A program made the translations under genes and the position numbers. The notes beneath the pieces are model-generated. The model did no database searches. It was not told where the DNA came from and saw nothing but the letters and a program-made list of their open reading frames with translations. From Glandiceps talaboti (taxonomy: Eukaryota > Hemichordata > Enteropneusta > Spengelidae), in contig NC_135557.1 of assembly GCF_964340395.1 (NCBI RefSeq), forward strand, positions 15,655,867-15,719,866: a stretch of 64,000 nt of DNA. Direction: 5' to 3'. Below, in pieces: positions 13,690-36,165 of this stretch (position 1 is its first letter; the number at the start of each line of letters is the position of its first letter).

Positions 13690-13800
13690 ATCGCACGACG
13701 ATGACAACATGTAATTTCCAAAATGGCGGGTGGTGACGTCACAAACTATCGCGATGTCTCATGTATCACGAGATTTCGTCTAAACGCAATGCGTATGTGT
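13690..13800 (+). promoter_or_regulatory. CpG-rich promoter-like patch with CRE and TISU/YY1-like motif
   Basis: This short stretch is much richer in CpG than its AT-rich surroundings. It contains a perfect CRE, TGACGTCA, at 13734-13741 and CAAAATGGCGGG at about 13719-13730, close to the YY1/TISU start element. An ATG at 13723 opens 23 codons up to a possible donor (gtatgt at 13793) whose phase fits the GSK3 exon at 16069. It may be an alternative first exon or an unrelated promoter; homology gives no support. Confidence 0.3.
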
Positions 13801-14024
13801 GGGTATACGCAACTTTTTAGAGTTTTGAAACTGCAATCGTCTTTGGATATTTAGTATGAAACAACTTTAGCTTTTCTGAGAAAACTAATCAAAAACTGTG
13901 ATTTAAAAAAATCGATGTACAAAGATTGAGATTAGAGTTATAAATCTGTAGAGAAATAAAAGTTGGTTTTAACTTTTTTGTTAGCAACTTTGATCACACA
14001 CCATGTACTTTGAGTGTACCATTA

Positions 14025-14075
14025 ATTTATTCATGAATATTAATTATGCAAATTAGCATGAATATTAATTAGTGT
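14025..14075. promoter_or_regulatory. AT-rich palindromic block with POU octamer
   Basis: ATGCAAAT at 14046-14053 is a perfect POU octamer, inside repeated TAAT / ATGAATATTAAT motifs that are partly palindromic. Such a match can arise by chance in AT-rich DNA. Confidence 0.2.
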
Positions 14076-14389
14076 CCGGGACTACTCTCAAGCTGGGGAG
14101 AACCCTGGTGTATAGATTTCTAGTCCTTCTAGTATAATTGCAATGGGGACTAAGTAAATATCTATGGAACTGGAGTCGATTGTACAAACATTTGCATATT
14201 CATGACTCCTAAGTGCTTATCACCTTCAGATAAAGTCATGAATATTCATTGTTCAACTAATACTCTGCTAAGTGCCATGATGCAATCATGGAGCACTATG
14301 AGAATAATGGCGATGAAATAGTGTTTCAGTGTGGTGTTTCTTGACAATTGGGCAAAATTGATATGATGTGAAATCATGAATTGATTCTC

Positions 14390-14489
14390 CATACACACAC
14401 ACACACCCCACACCCACACCCCACACACATACACACCACATACAAATACACACCACATACATACACACACACCACATACACAAATACAA

Positions 14490-14526
<37 letters not shown>

Positions 14527-14590
14527 AATATATTAAGAGTATGTATGTACATGTATGTATGTTTATATACATACATGTACATACATACCC
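14390..14590. repeat. Microsatellite (CA)n, (TA)n and (CATG/TATG) tracts
   Basis: CA/CCACA repeats from 14393, a short (TA)n near 14516, then gtatgtacatgtatg repeats to about 14588. Confidence 0.9.
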
Positions 14591-14798
14591 TTAATCCAAG
14601 AAAGTAGGTCATAAGCCATAAAAGTGTGGAACTCTTGAGGTCTGGCTTATAATCCATTTTCTTGGATTAAGTCTATTGTACTTGGCTACTAATTTTGCAT
14701 TGAGCACTGATCTCCCCAGTGAGACACATCTATCACATACAAGTACATTATATATATACATGCATGCATACATCATTACATTCCTCCGTACGCACGAC

Positions 14799-14805
<7 letters not shown>

Positions 14806-14858
<53 letters not shown>
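14806..14858. repeat. Microsatellite (CA)n
   Basis: About 26 uninterrupted CA dinucleotides. Confidence 0.97.
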
Positions 14859-14860
<2 letters not shown>

Positions 14861-15501
14861 AAATAGGTCTATGTGACCACTGTAGAAGTATTCTGGATTC
14901 TGGTACCCAACTCCGAAATGTAGATTTCTGTGACCCTACATATACTAATAGGGTTACATTTTACAGGCATACTCCCATATGAACCTATTATATTGACATT
15001 CTATCTACCATATTGACTGATTTCTAGGGACTTCTTTCTCTGCTGGCCATATTTATTGATTTTTTGTTGGATCAATAATATCCCATAATGTACTCATACA
15101 TTTTAAACCATTCAAATGTCACCGTAATGTGAACTGTCAACATATACATGTACTGATGTTGGTACAAGTCCAATTTTTACATGTAAGCATTCTAACAGCT
15201 ACAGTCCCACACAAAAGTATCAGTACATGTACATTGTACTGTGCCTTAGGCATTTCACCTTCAGATTTGGAGGTTATTGACCTCACCTCAGACAGGTTAC
15301 ATGTACCACCTAATATGTATTTGGAAAAATATTGTATATTACTGTCCCAATATGGCATTTTGAGGATAGTAATAAAATATCTACCAATTACAGAATGCTA
15401 TTCTAAATCTGCCCCTAATAACTTTTATATTGGAAGTTATAATTTCTAAAAGCTGCCCCAAAAATGATAAAAAAACATGTTTCTAGCAATAGACTCTTTG
15501 C

Positions 15502-15672
15502 CAGTGTGCCCTCTAATGATAGGCAAATTTTGTTGTTTTGAGTCAAAACGATAAAAACTGGCATTTCTTGTGAGTCACCACATAGTAAGAGATAGGGGAA
15601 CACCAAATTTTGGTGCGTCACTAGAAAGTGTATGCGTCAGTGACACATCAAATTGGCCTAGAGGGCACACTG
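15502..15672. mobile_element. MITE-like element, copy 2 (~171 bp)
   Basis: Terminal inverted repeats CAGTGTGCCCTC and GAGGGCACACTG are perfect over 12 bp. The interior matches 12841-13008. Flanks show a near-repeat ACTCTTT / AGTCTTT that may be a degraded target duplication. Confidence 0.7.
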
Positions 15673-16046
15673 CGAGTCTTTACCAGTGTTTATAAGGCTG
15701 TGTACATGTAAGTGTTTGAAATGAACAAACCAAATGGTCAGAACAGATCAGACTTTCTACAACATGATACATAACGAACCAAGCATGCCCACAAGAGTAC
15801 ATAATGAATTAGCTAGGAATGATGTAAATTGGGGATTGATCCTGAATGGCTCTGATGTCCATAGGCAAAAATTATTTCCCAAGTTCCTGATTAGGCAAAT
15901 CGGAGAGACTATGATCGTCAGTATATGTAAAGAGACTGGATAGTAATGCTTCCCTTGTCTTGTAGAGATACATTTGTATAATTAAGATGCTGTTTGATTT
16001 CTTCTGGTTAATAATGTCTTGTCTTGTGTACACACATAACTAATAA

Positions 16047-22882
<6,836 letters not shown>

Positions 22883-24900
22883 CCAAAAAATAAAGAGCCA
22901 ATGAAAGTGACAGCAGATATTGTACAAGCTGCTCAACATCCACAGGGATTCAGTAACCGAAGAACTGGACTTTTTACAACAAAATGTGAACCTTTTTTTT
23001 TTGTTTGAATCACGTAGCACAAACTGTGAAAAAAGACTTGTGCAGATTGGAACAATGTACTACATATTTTCTGTGTTGAGAAATGATGATGATGACGATG
23101 AAGAATCCTACAAAAAAAACACTCCTTGGAGGAAAAACCAACATTGAAGAACACCTCTGTAGATAATAAATCCTAGTTAAAAAGAAAAGAAAAAAACGAA
23201 CGAAAAAAAAAAACTTGTATTTTACTTGAACCATGAAACTTACTGAATGGCGTTGTTAGAGTGTAGATGACGGTACTCGCCAAAAGAGCTCAGTGCTATG
23301 TGAGTTATAAACTGTCCTGTTTTCTTATTTTTGTCACAATTGTTTCTTGTGTACAGTTATTCGTTTCTCCCCAGATGTTTGTGCATTTAGAATTTCTTTC
23401 CTCCACCTACCCTTCTGGTTAAATACAAGTTTTCTGAATCCTATTATTTTTTAAAGATTTTTTTTTTTAGATTTTTTGTCTCTTGTACGTGTCACCTTTC
23501 TTGACAAGTTGATGTCAAACTTTTTAAGAATAACTATGGCCAAGAATTTGATTCAACTTTCTTTAACCATTTTCTTTTCTTTTCGTGATTTTTTTTTTGC
23601 CGTATGATTTTACCTCTAAGCACAGTGGACTGTGGAATTTTTTTTTTCCTTTCATCATTTATGTTGGGAATTTTATTTGAAAAGTAACCAGGCAGTTACT
23701 ATGGGTTACTAACATTACAGAAATACACGAAAGCATTTTTGTTCAGAATTGAAAGGGTTTTTCTTTCTTTCTTTTTTTTTTTTTGGCGTGTTTTAAAATA
23801 TCGAAAGATTTCACAGTTCACAAATAACTAAAGGGGAGTGAAAGAGGTGGTTGCCTTTACAAATGCTGCAGATAAATCGCTCTCTTCAGTGTTGCAGCTT
23901 TATAAGTTTGTAGCTAACCACCGCTATATTTTCATGAATAGAACGTTCCTGCGTAAACATTCAGGCATGTTTTAGAACAAAATAGGGTGGGCATGTATAA
24001 ATGGGATGGGGCTAGGATTTAGTGTAAAAGACTACCCACTCTTACAGTTTCACGAATGGACAATTTGCACAAATACATATTCAGGCCATTGTGATAGGAA
24101 ACGATGGAGGGTAGATATAAACATATGGTTGGGGGGGGGGGATAATGTATATTGAAACCACCTGTAACTTTTCATAAATGGAACGTTCCCAGACTAGACA
24201 TTCAGGCATGACTATTATGACAGTGGGAATGGGCAGGTGTAAATGGGAGGGGGAGGGGGAGGGGGGCGGTAATAATGTTGTAGATGTACATTTTGTGCTA
24301 GTTGAATGTGATCTCACTGTGATCAAGGCCTATTAAATGTATACAACGTAGATAATCCAGAATTCATTTTAATGTTTTCCTTATTTTGGGAAACATTCAG
24401 GGAATTTGTCTGTATCAAACAGACTTCGTATGTATTACTAGGGGTCCCAATTTCATTGTAAACAAATATCGCTGCCTGTCTTTTAAAACTGAAGAAGAGA
24501 GAGACATTGTCAACTCTTTTCTGTTGTTCCATATTTTTAGACAAAGATTGTGGGTTTTTAATGATTACTCTCTTTTAAATTGACTGTACAGTGAACAAAT
24601 TACAATACCAAGAACTCTAGAGTCAGATATTTGCTGCTATCCATCCCCTGTAATATGAATCCTCCACCCCCATCTTCCTTCAAAGTTAGTATGGCCCTAT
24701 TGTTTTCTCTGTAGTAAGTCAGACTTGATGACAGGAACATGGGGGTGGGTGCCTTAGTAGGGACAGAACACTTGTTGATATTTCTGTGTATTGCTCGGAC
24801 CCTTTCTGTTGATTCACTGTATTTAGATTAGCAAGAAGATTCTTCTTTCCTGTCAAGTTTTATGTTGGAAGGAAAAACGTACAACAGTGCATTAAATAGT
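22883..24900 (+). other. GSK3: GSK3 3' UTR and downstream DNA; transcript end not determined
   Basis: There is no coding signal here. AATAAA occurs at 22889-22894, very close to the stop, and at 23165-23170. The stretch from 22990 to 23800 has many T runs of 8 to 12 bases, typical of an AU-rich 3' UTR. The transcript could end near 23.2 kb or run further. At 23870-24240 a weak ~115-bp repetition is seen (ttcatgaatagaacgttcct..., tttcacgaatggacaa..., tttcataaatggaacgttccc). Confidence 0.5.
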
Positions 24901-24966
24901 TGTAACCATGTAACATTAAAACTCTCAGTTTCTTTGTGTGTGTGCTGCAGCAGTACAAATAAGATG

Positions 24967-25028
24967 TTTGTGTGTGTGTGTGTGTGTGTGTGTGCCTACA
25001 AGTATGTGTGTGTGTGTGTGTGTGCCTA

Positions 25029-25078
<50 letters not shown>

Positions 25079-25079
25079 A
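24967..25079. repeat. Microsatellite (GT)n interrupted by cctacaagt
   Basis: Three (GT)n blocks separated by two identical gcctacaagt interruptions, so the array itself has duplicated. Confidence 0.95.
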
Positions 25080-25134
25080 TGACTTGTATCACAAACACAT
25101 TACGAGTTAAGCTCATATTATGAGTTGACTTACA

Positions 25135-25385
25135 GGGCTAGAAATTAACAGTAGTCCGTGTGTCCACTAAGTACTAGTACCAGTTCTTTTCACGGGCCTC
25201 CCATAATTTGCAGGGTAGCCCAATCATCTGGCTACCACTGATGATGCAATGATTTAAGGGATGGAAGATTTACGGAAATGAAAGTATTATGCACATATTT
25301 CCAATAGAGGAATTCTGTTTTCAGTTCGGGAATATAGGACTACTGGTCACCATCCTTGGGCTACCACTTTCTGAAATTGACAAAC
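25135..25385 (-). repeat. Dispersed repeat, inverted copy of 17575-18175
   Basis: Reverse complement reads atttcagaaagtggtag, ggatggtgacca, cctatattcccgaact, as in the GSK3 intron copy. It lacks most of the internal tandem units. Confidence 0.55.
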
Positions 25386-25391
25386 AAAGAA

Positions 25392-25770
25392 AAATGACAG
25401 TCATACAACCCATGAAAAAACATCGGTGTGTTTGATTGAATGAATTGAGCTGTCATACAACCCACGAAAAAAACACCGATGTGTTTGCCGGAATGAAGTG
25501 AGCTGTCATACAACCCATGGAAAAACACCAATGTGTTTGCTTGAATGAAGTGAGCTGTCATACAACCCATGAAAAAACACTGATGTGTGTGTTTGCTTGA
25601 ATGAAGTGAGCTGTCATACAACCCATGGAAAGACACCGGTGTGTTTGTTTGCTTGAATGAAGTGAGCTGTCATACAACCCATGAAAAAACGTGTGCTTGA
25701 TTGAATGAAGTGAGCTGTCATACAACCTATGAAAAAACACTGGTGTGTGTGTGTTTGCTTGAATGAAGCT
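25392..25770 (+). repeat. Minisatellite, ~53-bp unit, about 7 copies
   Basis: Repeated blocks gtcatacaacccatgaaaaa, cac.gatgtgtttgcttg and aatgaagtgagct occur about seven times with length variation in the (GT) part. The long open frames on the minus strand reflect the repeat only. Confidence 0.9.
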
Positions 25771-25894
25771 GCCTTCAGCCATTTTGTTTAGGTATTTTCT
25801 ATGTCCAAAGCCATAACTCAGACATGCTCGAACAGCCCCCCCCCCCCATACCCGACCCATCCTTTATTGTTGAATGGTTTATTCCATCACGTCA

Positions 25895-25985
25895 TCTTAA
25901 AGAGTAGGCATGTCCCATGTCCAATGAGGAGACACAACATGAGTAGGCATGTTCCATGTCCAACGAGAAGACACAACATATCTAA
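25895..25985 (+). repeat. Two-copy direct repeat, ~38 bp
   Basis: gagtaggcatgtcccatg plus tccaatgaggagacacaaca at 25902 is followed by a second copy at about 25940 with few changes. Confidence 0.75.
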
Positions 25986-26244
25986 GTCTGTTTGATTTAG
26001 GTTCGCAAGTGTTGTTGCATGAGCAGAGTAGTGATTTCAAGAAAATGACAACATAAACTGCCAGTTTCTTATAACCCAATCATAGCGGGGACTATGTCAT
26101 TCTCAATAACTTGTTGCATAAAGATGTTGACAGGGGCTACTAACTGGACTTTTAATCGAACCGTGGTGTGTCTATAAATGTTCATCATATACTTTGTGTT
26201 GAAATTAACAAAACAACTACATTTTTGCAAACATCGGTAATCTT

Positions 26245-26590
26245 TATAAATGTAGGCAAACTGAAAAGTATGGTTCAACCAATCACAAAGTCGCATTCAT
26301 ATACCCCAGTATTGTAGGCAAACTGAAAAGTATGTATCAACCAATCACAAAGTTGCATTCATGTATCCCAGTAATGTAGGCAAACTGGAAAGTATGGTTC
26401 AACCAATCACAAAGCTGTATTCATATATCCCAGTAATGTAGGCAAGTATGTATCAACCAATCATTAAGCTGTATTCCTCTATCCCAGTAATGTGGGCAAA
26501 CTGTGAAAAGTATGAATCAACCAATCACAAAGCTGTATTCATATTCATTAAATGTACATGTAGGCAAGTATGGATCACCCAATCAGAAAG
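26245..26590 (+). repeat. Minisatellite, ~63-bp unit carrying CCAAT boxes, about 6 copies
   Basis: Units read aatgtaggcaaactgaaaag, then tatg.atcaaccaatcacaa, then agctgtattcatatatccca. Each copy carries a CCAATCA (one CCAATCAT), a match to the NF-Y core. Copies start near 26250, 26313, 26376, 26435, 26490 and 26558. Confidence 0.9.
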
Positions 26591-29269
26591 CCGTGTTCAT
26601 GATTCACATATCCCAAAATTCCAATCAGATAAGCTGTTGACAGATAAGAGGATAAGCATCCTTAGTAAGAGGGTTATTACATGTGTACAAGTTTGAATAA
26701 CAAGACCCGACAGTCTAGACGACTTTCCTCCGATCCTTAAAATGGCGCCCTCTATGACTAACTCAAAAAGATGTTTGTTTCTGTAAGACTGAAAAACCTC
26801 AAGTATGTACATATAGAAAAATCATTGTTTGTCACTGAACTTCGAGACGTGGTTCGTAATATCCTCCCAATTTCTAATGTATCAAGGCAGAAGTATAATT
26901 ATCAAATGAAAGCATCAACAACATGTACATATGCTCGCATACTTTCTTTCAATTTAATTTTTGTTACATTTCCGTATATTTACATTCCAACCATTAGGTG
27001 TATGGTGCTGTTTACTGAATGTGTAATCACGCTGTATGGCGCCATCAACGGTCGGAATGCACATACATTGCTATCATGGCGAGATTCAGTTTTTGCAAGT
27101 ACGTCATTGGTCATTTGTGTTGGATGCATGTTAAACAATTCTCTCGAGCAAGAGCACTAATACAGTCGAGGCGTCGGTGGGGGGGGGGGGGGGTGGTAGT
27201 TATACATGAGACCTGCTAGTTTTAAAATATTGATAAGTTATGTGTATTTCCCAGATAGCATAGTGCCAGTTTTCTGTTATGACATCACAGAGCATGATTC
27301 TTTCTGGCTTATTTTGGGAATATTTTCATACAACGTCTCTTGTGCTAGACTGCCTTACACGACAAAACTTGTGAAAGTCTCTGGTGATCAAAATTGAGTA
27401 AGAAACAAAAGGCCCACTAATTACTCTCGTTGATGGCGATAGACACTTATCATATGCGTTGCAGTGATAACACTGATGCAAAACATCATTGATGTAACCG
27501 GGCAAGCCCGCATCCAACATGAGGGCGCCTCCAACGGGCAGAAATAGCATTAAAGTGATTCAATTCAGGACTATCAAGACACCACCACCATCATCATAAT
27601 TCCACCAGCAGACAACCAGAACCATATTCATACATTCGCTCAAAAGTCAAAACTTCTGTTCGTAAACCATAATTTAATAACGTGATAGATTGTGTTGTAA
27701 TGCAAACAAGCTAACCGCCAACGACCCACCAAAAAGCGACTTTGATTTTTTAGTAGTGGCCAAAAAAAGACCATTGACATGATTGTTAAACTCTATGTGT
27801 TCATAGAGTGTCATCGACCAAGTTTATCTCACATCTTGAAAATAAAATTGACATATCAAGTTGGAAAAGGGAATTAGTTAAAAAATAAATACATTAGCAA
27901 TAAAAAGAAAAAAAAATAACTTTAAACTCCTGGCTGGACCACAAAAATAATTAAAACTTGTGCAAAGTAGTCAGGTTTGTGACCCAAGGGAAACAAATAC
28001 TGTAATATATACCTTTAACATAAAAAAGGGGGGAAAAAAGATATGCATTCAGTGTAATGTCTTAATGCAAATAATTACTGTAACACCTGTTGAATGTGTA
28101 AATGGGGGGTTTAAACGAGGGTTTATGACATTGTGTCAACAAAAGTTAACAACTAAATACTCCATTAATTGGGATTTAAAAGTAGATTTTGTACCTATTT
28201 TTTTTGAGATGGTCAGATAATGTGACTGAGTACTTTAAATTGTTTTGATTAACTTTAGGAATGTAGACGTTGTCTCCTGTTGGAATTCGCGTCATGGAAT
28301 AATGTGGTATTATGTCAAGGTAGTCGTGCACTATCTGTGAGAAATTGATGTGTTGTTTTTTTCATATCAAAGATAAATAAACATGTATTAAATATACATA
28401 ACTGATGGATGTCTAAGATGCTTATTTGGCTAAACAGAGGAGCACAGGGAGCATGAAAATCTGAAAATGTGATGAGTCAGAATACTTTCTTCTGTAGATT
28501 TAAGATGGGTTGGATGAGAAAGAACGTCTTATAGGAATTTCCCCATATCTCTATACAACTAGGTAAAGGAGGTAACATCTTTGAATTCTATAGTAGGAGG
28601 AGAATTGATTTTGCCCATATTATGTCGATTTTTTTTAGATAATTCCTATGATGGGGGAAATTGATCTTATTGCTACTAGTAATACATTAAATTGCTTCAG
28701 TAAGTACAATAACGTTATTATACAATCGACTCAGAAAAATTCCAAACCTGGTCACTGTTCCTTTAAAGGTAACAAGTAGAGTTTATACGGTTTGTATGTT
28801 TGTTTTGTTTTTGTCTGTGTCTGTCTGTCTGCCTGTCTGTTTGTATGTTTGTTTGTTTGTTTGTTTGTTTAAATGTTGTTTTTGTTGTTGTTTTGCTTTT
28901 GTTTGGTTTGGTTTTTTTCGGGGGGGGGGGGAATTTTTCCTGCATAATTCAAAAGCACTGACAGCATTCTACTTACTTAACCATCACTTACAATTGACTG
29001 AACTCAAATCTGGTATTACGATATAACTTATAAATCATTCAATGACGTCATTTATCATACGCATAAACAATGTGGAGAAAATCCTGCTATGCTATCAACT
29101 GTTCTAACAAAGCCAGAGACAATAGGAAACTTTCAAACCCGCCATGTTGAATGTTGCATCATGGGAAATGTGATAATAAATACTAATCAATTAGCATTGT
29201 ATACAATGTTGATACATTGTTTGTAACCACAAATAATCAATTCATAGTTAACCTGACCATTGTGGGAGG

Positions 29270-29275
29270 TTTATT
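29270..29275 (-). terminator. Candidate polyadenylation signal AATAAA for the Gal3ST gene
   Basis: AATAAA on the minus strand about 195 nt after the stop codon. This is only a hexamer match in an AT-rich stretch. Confidence 0.35.
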
Positions 29276-29468
29276 TTATCAGTAGCTCCAGATAAGGTAT
29301 TACAATAACCACAATTAATCCCATAGTCCTTTGCGTCTGAGCATGCTCAGTCTGGATTGCAAGTTCCCTATTGTACTATGACATACATCAACATTGACAT
29401 CATACTAACAGCTGTAAGTACTTTCAGCTTGTGACATTTTAAATGTATAATACTGATACACTTATTTC

Positions 29469-33244
<3,776 letters not shown>

Positions 33245-33639
33245 TTTGTCTGAATTAATGAAAGTTGGCGACAGGAAGCACTCGGACAATATGGTGTTCA
33301 CATGTACGTGGCTGGTATTCAGAGTGATAGATTTACAACACTCGATAGCTGTAGCGGCTGGCATACTAATACATCCTAATGCTACTGTGTTCTCTTTGAC
33401 AAGTGTATGATTTGTAATGGGATATGGATTTGCATAATTCCCATGAATAAAGAAGACATTTAATTTGATTGAACCATACCATTTATTATAATAATTTATT
33501 GTTTCTTTAACATTACCAAAACATTATCCCCATATATGCCGAGGGGACTTAGTTTTTGCGACCTGAGTATTCCATTTTTGTAACGCGTGTATTTCCAGTG
33601 TAAGACATTTCAATACTGACTGATCTTGAAGTTTTTCAT

Positions 33640-34050
33640 CTGTGTTGTAGACAGCACCCCGCCACTACACACACACACACACGCGCGCGCGCGCGCGCGC
33701 AGTGAATGTATAGTGCTAATAGTAGCCTTGGCATTCCACGTTGTATTAGATAGAGGCAGTACGCGCGTTGTCGAGTTTGCAGACATGAGAGTTGCCAGTA
33801 ACGCATGTGACTGGTAAACAACGCCTGTGTCTGGTTTAATACATATTCGGGTTTACGCCTGCGCATTTTGCACACGTTACAATTTGTTTGTGTATATAGT
33901 TATTCACATCATGCACATGTGTCACTTGTACTTCACGTGCAGTGCTAGTGCTCCTTCAAGTCACAGAATTGTCTGTGTTCCAGTCTAGATGTATACATCG
34001 CGAGAGCGTAGTGCAAGTGCGAACTTTCACGGTAAGTTGACCCCTGTTCT
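33640..34050. promoter_or_regulatory. Possible divergent promoter region upstream of Gal3ST
   Basis: This stretch is richer in CpG than its flanks and contains a (CA)n-(CG)n tract (33667-33701) and an NRF1-like TGCGCAT near 33858. On the + strand a consensus donor (acg|gtaagt near 34030) follows CpG-rich sequence (cgcgagagcg), as a 5' non-coding exon of a divergent transcript would look. No coding sequence was recognised to the right. Confidence 0.25.
33667..33701. repeat. (CA)n-(CG)n alternating purine-pyrimidine tract
   Basis: About eight CA followed by about nine CG dinucleotides, 420 bp upstream of the Gal3ST start codon. This composition favours Z-DNA. Confidence 0.9.
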
Positions 34051-34975
34051 TTCATCGACAAAAATGTACATGTGTCACTATTATTAGAAAAACTATGCGT
34101 GTGTCTGGATCACAACAACTTGTAATTGTGTGCTAATAAGTATACACTATTCAATGATGGCAATATTCTACTCTATTTCGACCGTAATACAAAACAATCA
34201 ATATTGGCAGCTGAATATTCCGGAGCAATCGCCGGCAACGATAACTTTGAATATTGTATATACCCAAATAACGTCATTATTTTGTATGATCATCATAGAT
34301 AGCATTCTTGAATAGAATCTTAGCTCACGTCACAAGGGACTGATTCTCCATTGTCAGAAACGTTTCCCGTAATATCAAGCAGGACATGCAGTTTAGAAAG
34401 TAGTGTGTTTGTCGCTAGTATAGACCATGGATGTATTAGTGATACATCCATGTATGGACCCATCCCTATGCATTGTCTCACTCTGAGTTGTAACACATAA
34501 ACACAGATAAAGATAAGATAACGAGGTGTAACATTTATTATGCGTACATGATTATGAATGCATCTTTATGCTCAAAATACAATGTACAAAGCAATTGACA
34601 CAAGTACAATTAACATTCTGTGGGTTTAAAATGGGCCATATAATGAGTTTTGAATAAACACAGCTGTTGGAATGAACGATGTTTTGAAGAGAACCATGCA
34701 AGATTGTGTATACATAGACAGTTTTCTGAGCTTTCCTAGTGACTAGCATGAAGTTTAACAACAGACATTGATACTGGTAGTAGTACTGTATTCTCAGCTG
34801 TGTCTACAGTCAATCTTTACATGCATGGTAAAGCATACAAAAATAACATGCAGAAATAAAATGATTAAAATATATTCTTTTAACCAACTGATGGAGCACT
34901 GTTTACATCGACTAGAAAGTTTCCAAGAGGAAGTCTATCATCTGAGGTCAAAATATGCAGAAACTGAATGAAAAT
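34051..34975. other. Unassigned AT-rich DNA
   Basis: No gene was recognised. An 11-bp perfect hairpin stem (CATGGATGTAT, 5-nt loop) lies at 34426-34452. Confidence 0.4.
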
Positions 34976-34976
34976 T

Positions 34977-36165
34977 TGAATTATCTAATGAAAAAGAAGA
35001 AGAATAAGTGCCTTTCTTTAATTTGTATAATGAGAATAAAGCATGAAATGATGAAATTCATCTTCTACCGCATAATTTGACAAAATTTAAAGATTCTTTC
35101 ATCATGTACAGGAATCTTAGGAGTACACCATCTCCCCAACTCAATATAAATATTATAATCCAAAATTCTAAATTTAGTCACTAGTCTTCTACCAACTGGA
35201 TTTTTAATTTGCAGAAGATGTTTCTCAAAACCAAAAGCTGTTTTAAATAATCTAAATGTTCTCATTTTGTTTTTATTAGTACTTTTTTCTTCTAATGTCA
35301 TTATGTAATTCCCTGTACCATGATTACAAAATTCTAGACATAAGTCATAAAATTATGATGAACCTTCCTAGTATAATTAAACCTGCAAAGATTTGACCAC
35401 ACACTGTTCTCATTATATTTAACAAGTAAGTTTCTAATAATAAAATATAAATACCCCATGTTGAATAACACATAGAACAAATGTAGGCTGCTCACAATAA
35501 ATTGTCCATCGACAATTAATCTATACCAATACTTTAACAGAAGTTTAATTACAGTGAAATTAGTGGGGAAATGACCTAATTCTCCAACAATACCACATCT
35601 TGATATCTTATAAGAAACCCAAAGTAGAAATCTATAAAAAGAAAAAAAAAACATCAACAAGAATCTGAAAATTTCTCAATTTCATAACCCCAAACTTCAC
35701 ATCTGTAAGTCACAATAGCAACAATTAAACAATCAAAGAGATCTAAAGCCACATCAATAGAAATACTCTAGTTAGAAGAAATAGTTATACATGAACTTAA
35801 GAGAGCTCTCGTGGATTTATTGAGGTTTTGTTTAAATTTACTGTTAGAAGAAATAATGATACCAAGAAAACAGTATTCTCTTAGGCTTACATTGTCGAGA
35901 GTAAAATTATAAAAAATAAAATTTGGATTTCCTGTATTTACATATGACCTTGATTTCTTAATGTTGATTATTATTTTCTACTTTGTACAAAATAATGTAA
36001 TTTAAATAAACAACTTTGCAACTCAACTTTAATTTCTAGTGGTAGAGACTCATCAGCATATAAAAGACAATTCAGAGACACACTTGTAAGTTTCACAGGG
36101 CTATCATTCTTGACAAAACAAGCTCTTTCCAAACTGGTGGATTCTAAATCAACTCTTTCCTTGTT
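34977..36165 (-). mobile_element. Decayed LINE (non-LTR retrotransposon) reverse-transcriptase 3' end
   Basis: Read on the minus strand, from high to low coordinates, in shifting frames: NCLLYADES (reverse-transcriptase motif C, 36070-36046), EYCFLGIIISSNSKF (near 35870), VTYRCEVWGYEIEKFSD (near 35710-35660), GELGHFP and KYWYRL (near 35570-35520), GRRLVTKFRILDYNIYIE (near 35200-35130), then VEDEFHHFMLYSHYT (near 35070). These match, in order, the C-terminal half of LINE reverse transcriptases with the terminal R..LTKFR/IE.GR segment. The catalytic YADD has become YADE, and there are several stops and frameshifts. The clade is not assigned and the 5' part is missing. Confidence 0.85.

Larger units (their letters stand above)
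25780..29265. other. Intergenic region between GSK3 and Gal3ST
   Basis: Apart from the minisatellites listed, no gene was recognised. There are G runs near 27179-27194 and 28920-28931, a (TGTC/TTTG)n tract at 28796-28920 and a perfect CRE (TGACGTCA) at 29044-29051. A 129-codon open frame at 26771-27160 has no recognisable motif. Confidence 0.5.

Noticed and set aside
15734-15943. 69-codon frame just upstream of the GSK3 exon
   Set aside because: No resemblance to a GSK3 N-terminus and no usable splice phase noticed; likely chance.
25361-25860. Minus-strand frames with repeated FHGLYDSSLHS units
   Set aside because: Translation of the ~53-bp minisatellite; copies differ by frame-breaking length changes.
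26740-26790. ATGGCGCC start-like motif (short peptide of about 14 codons)
   Set aside because: Stop follows quickly, and no donor site or homology was found.
26771-27160. 129-codon frame, the longest non-repeat unassigned frame
   Set aside because: Hydrophobic stretches but no family motif; no upstream promoter or splice pattern recognised.
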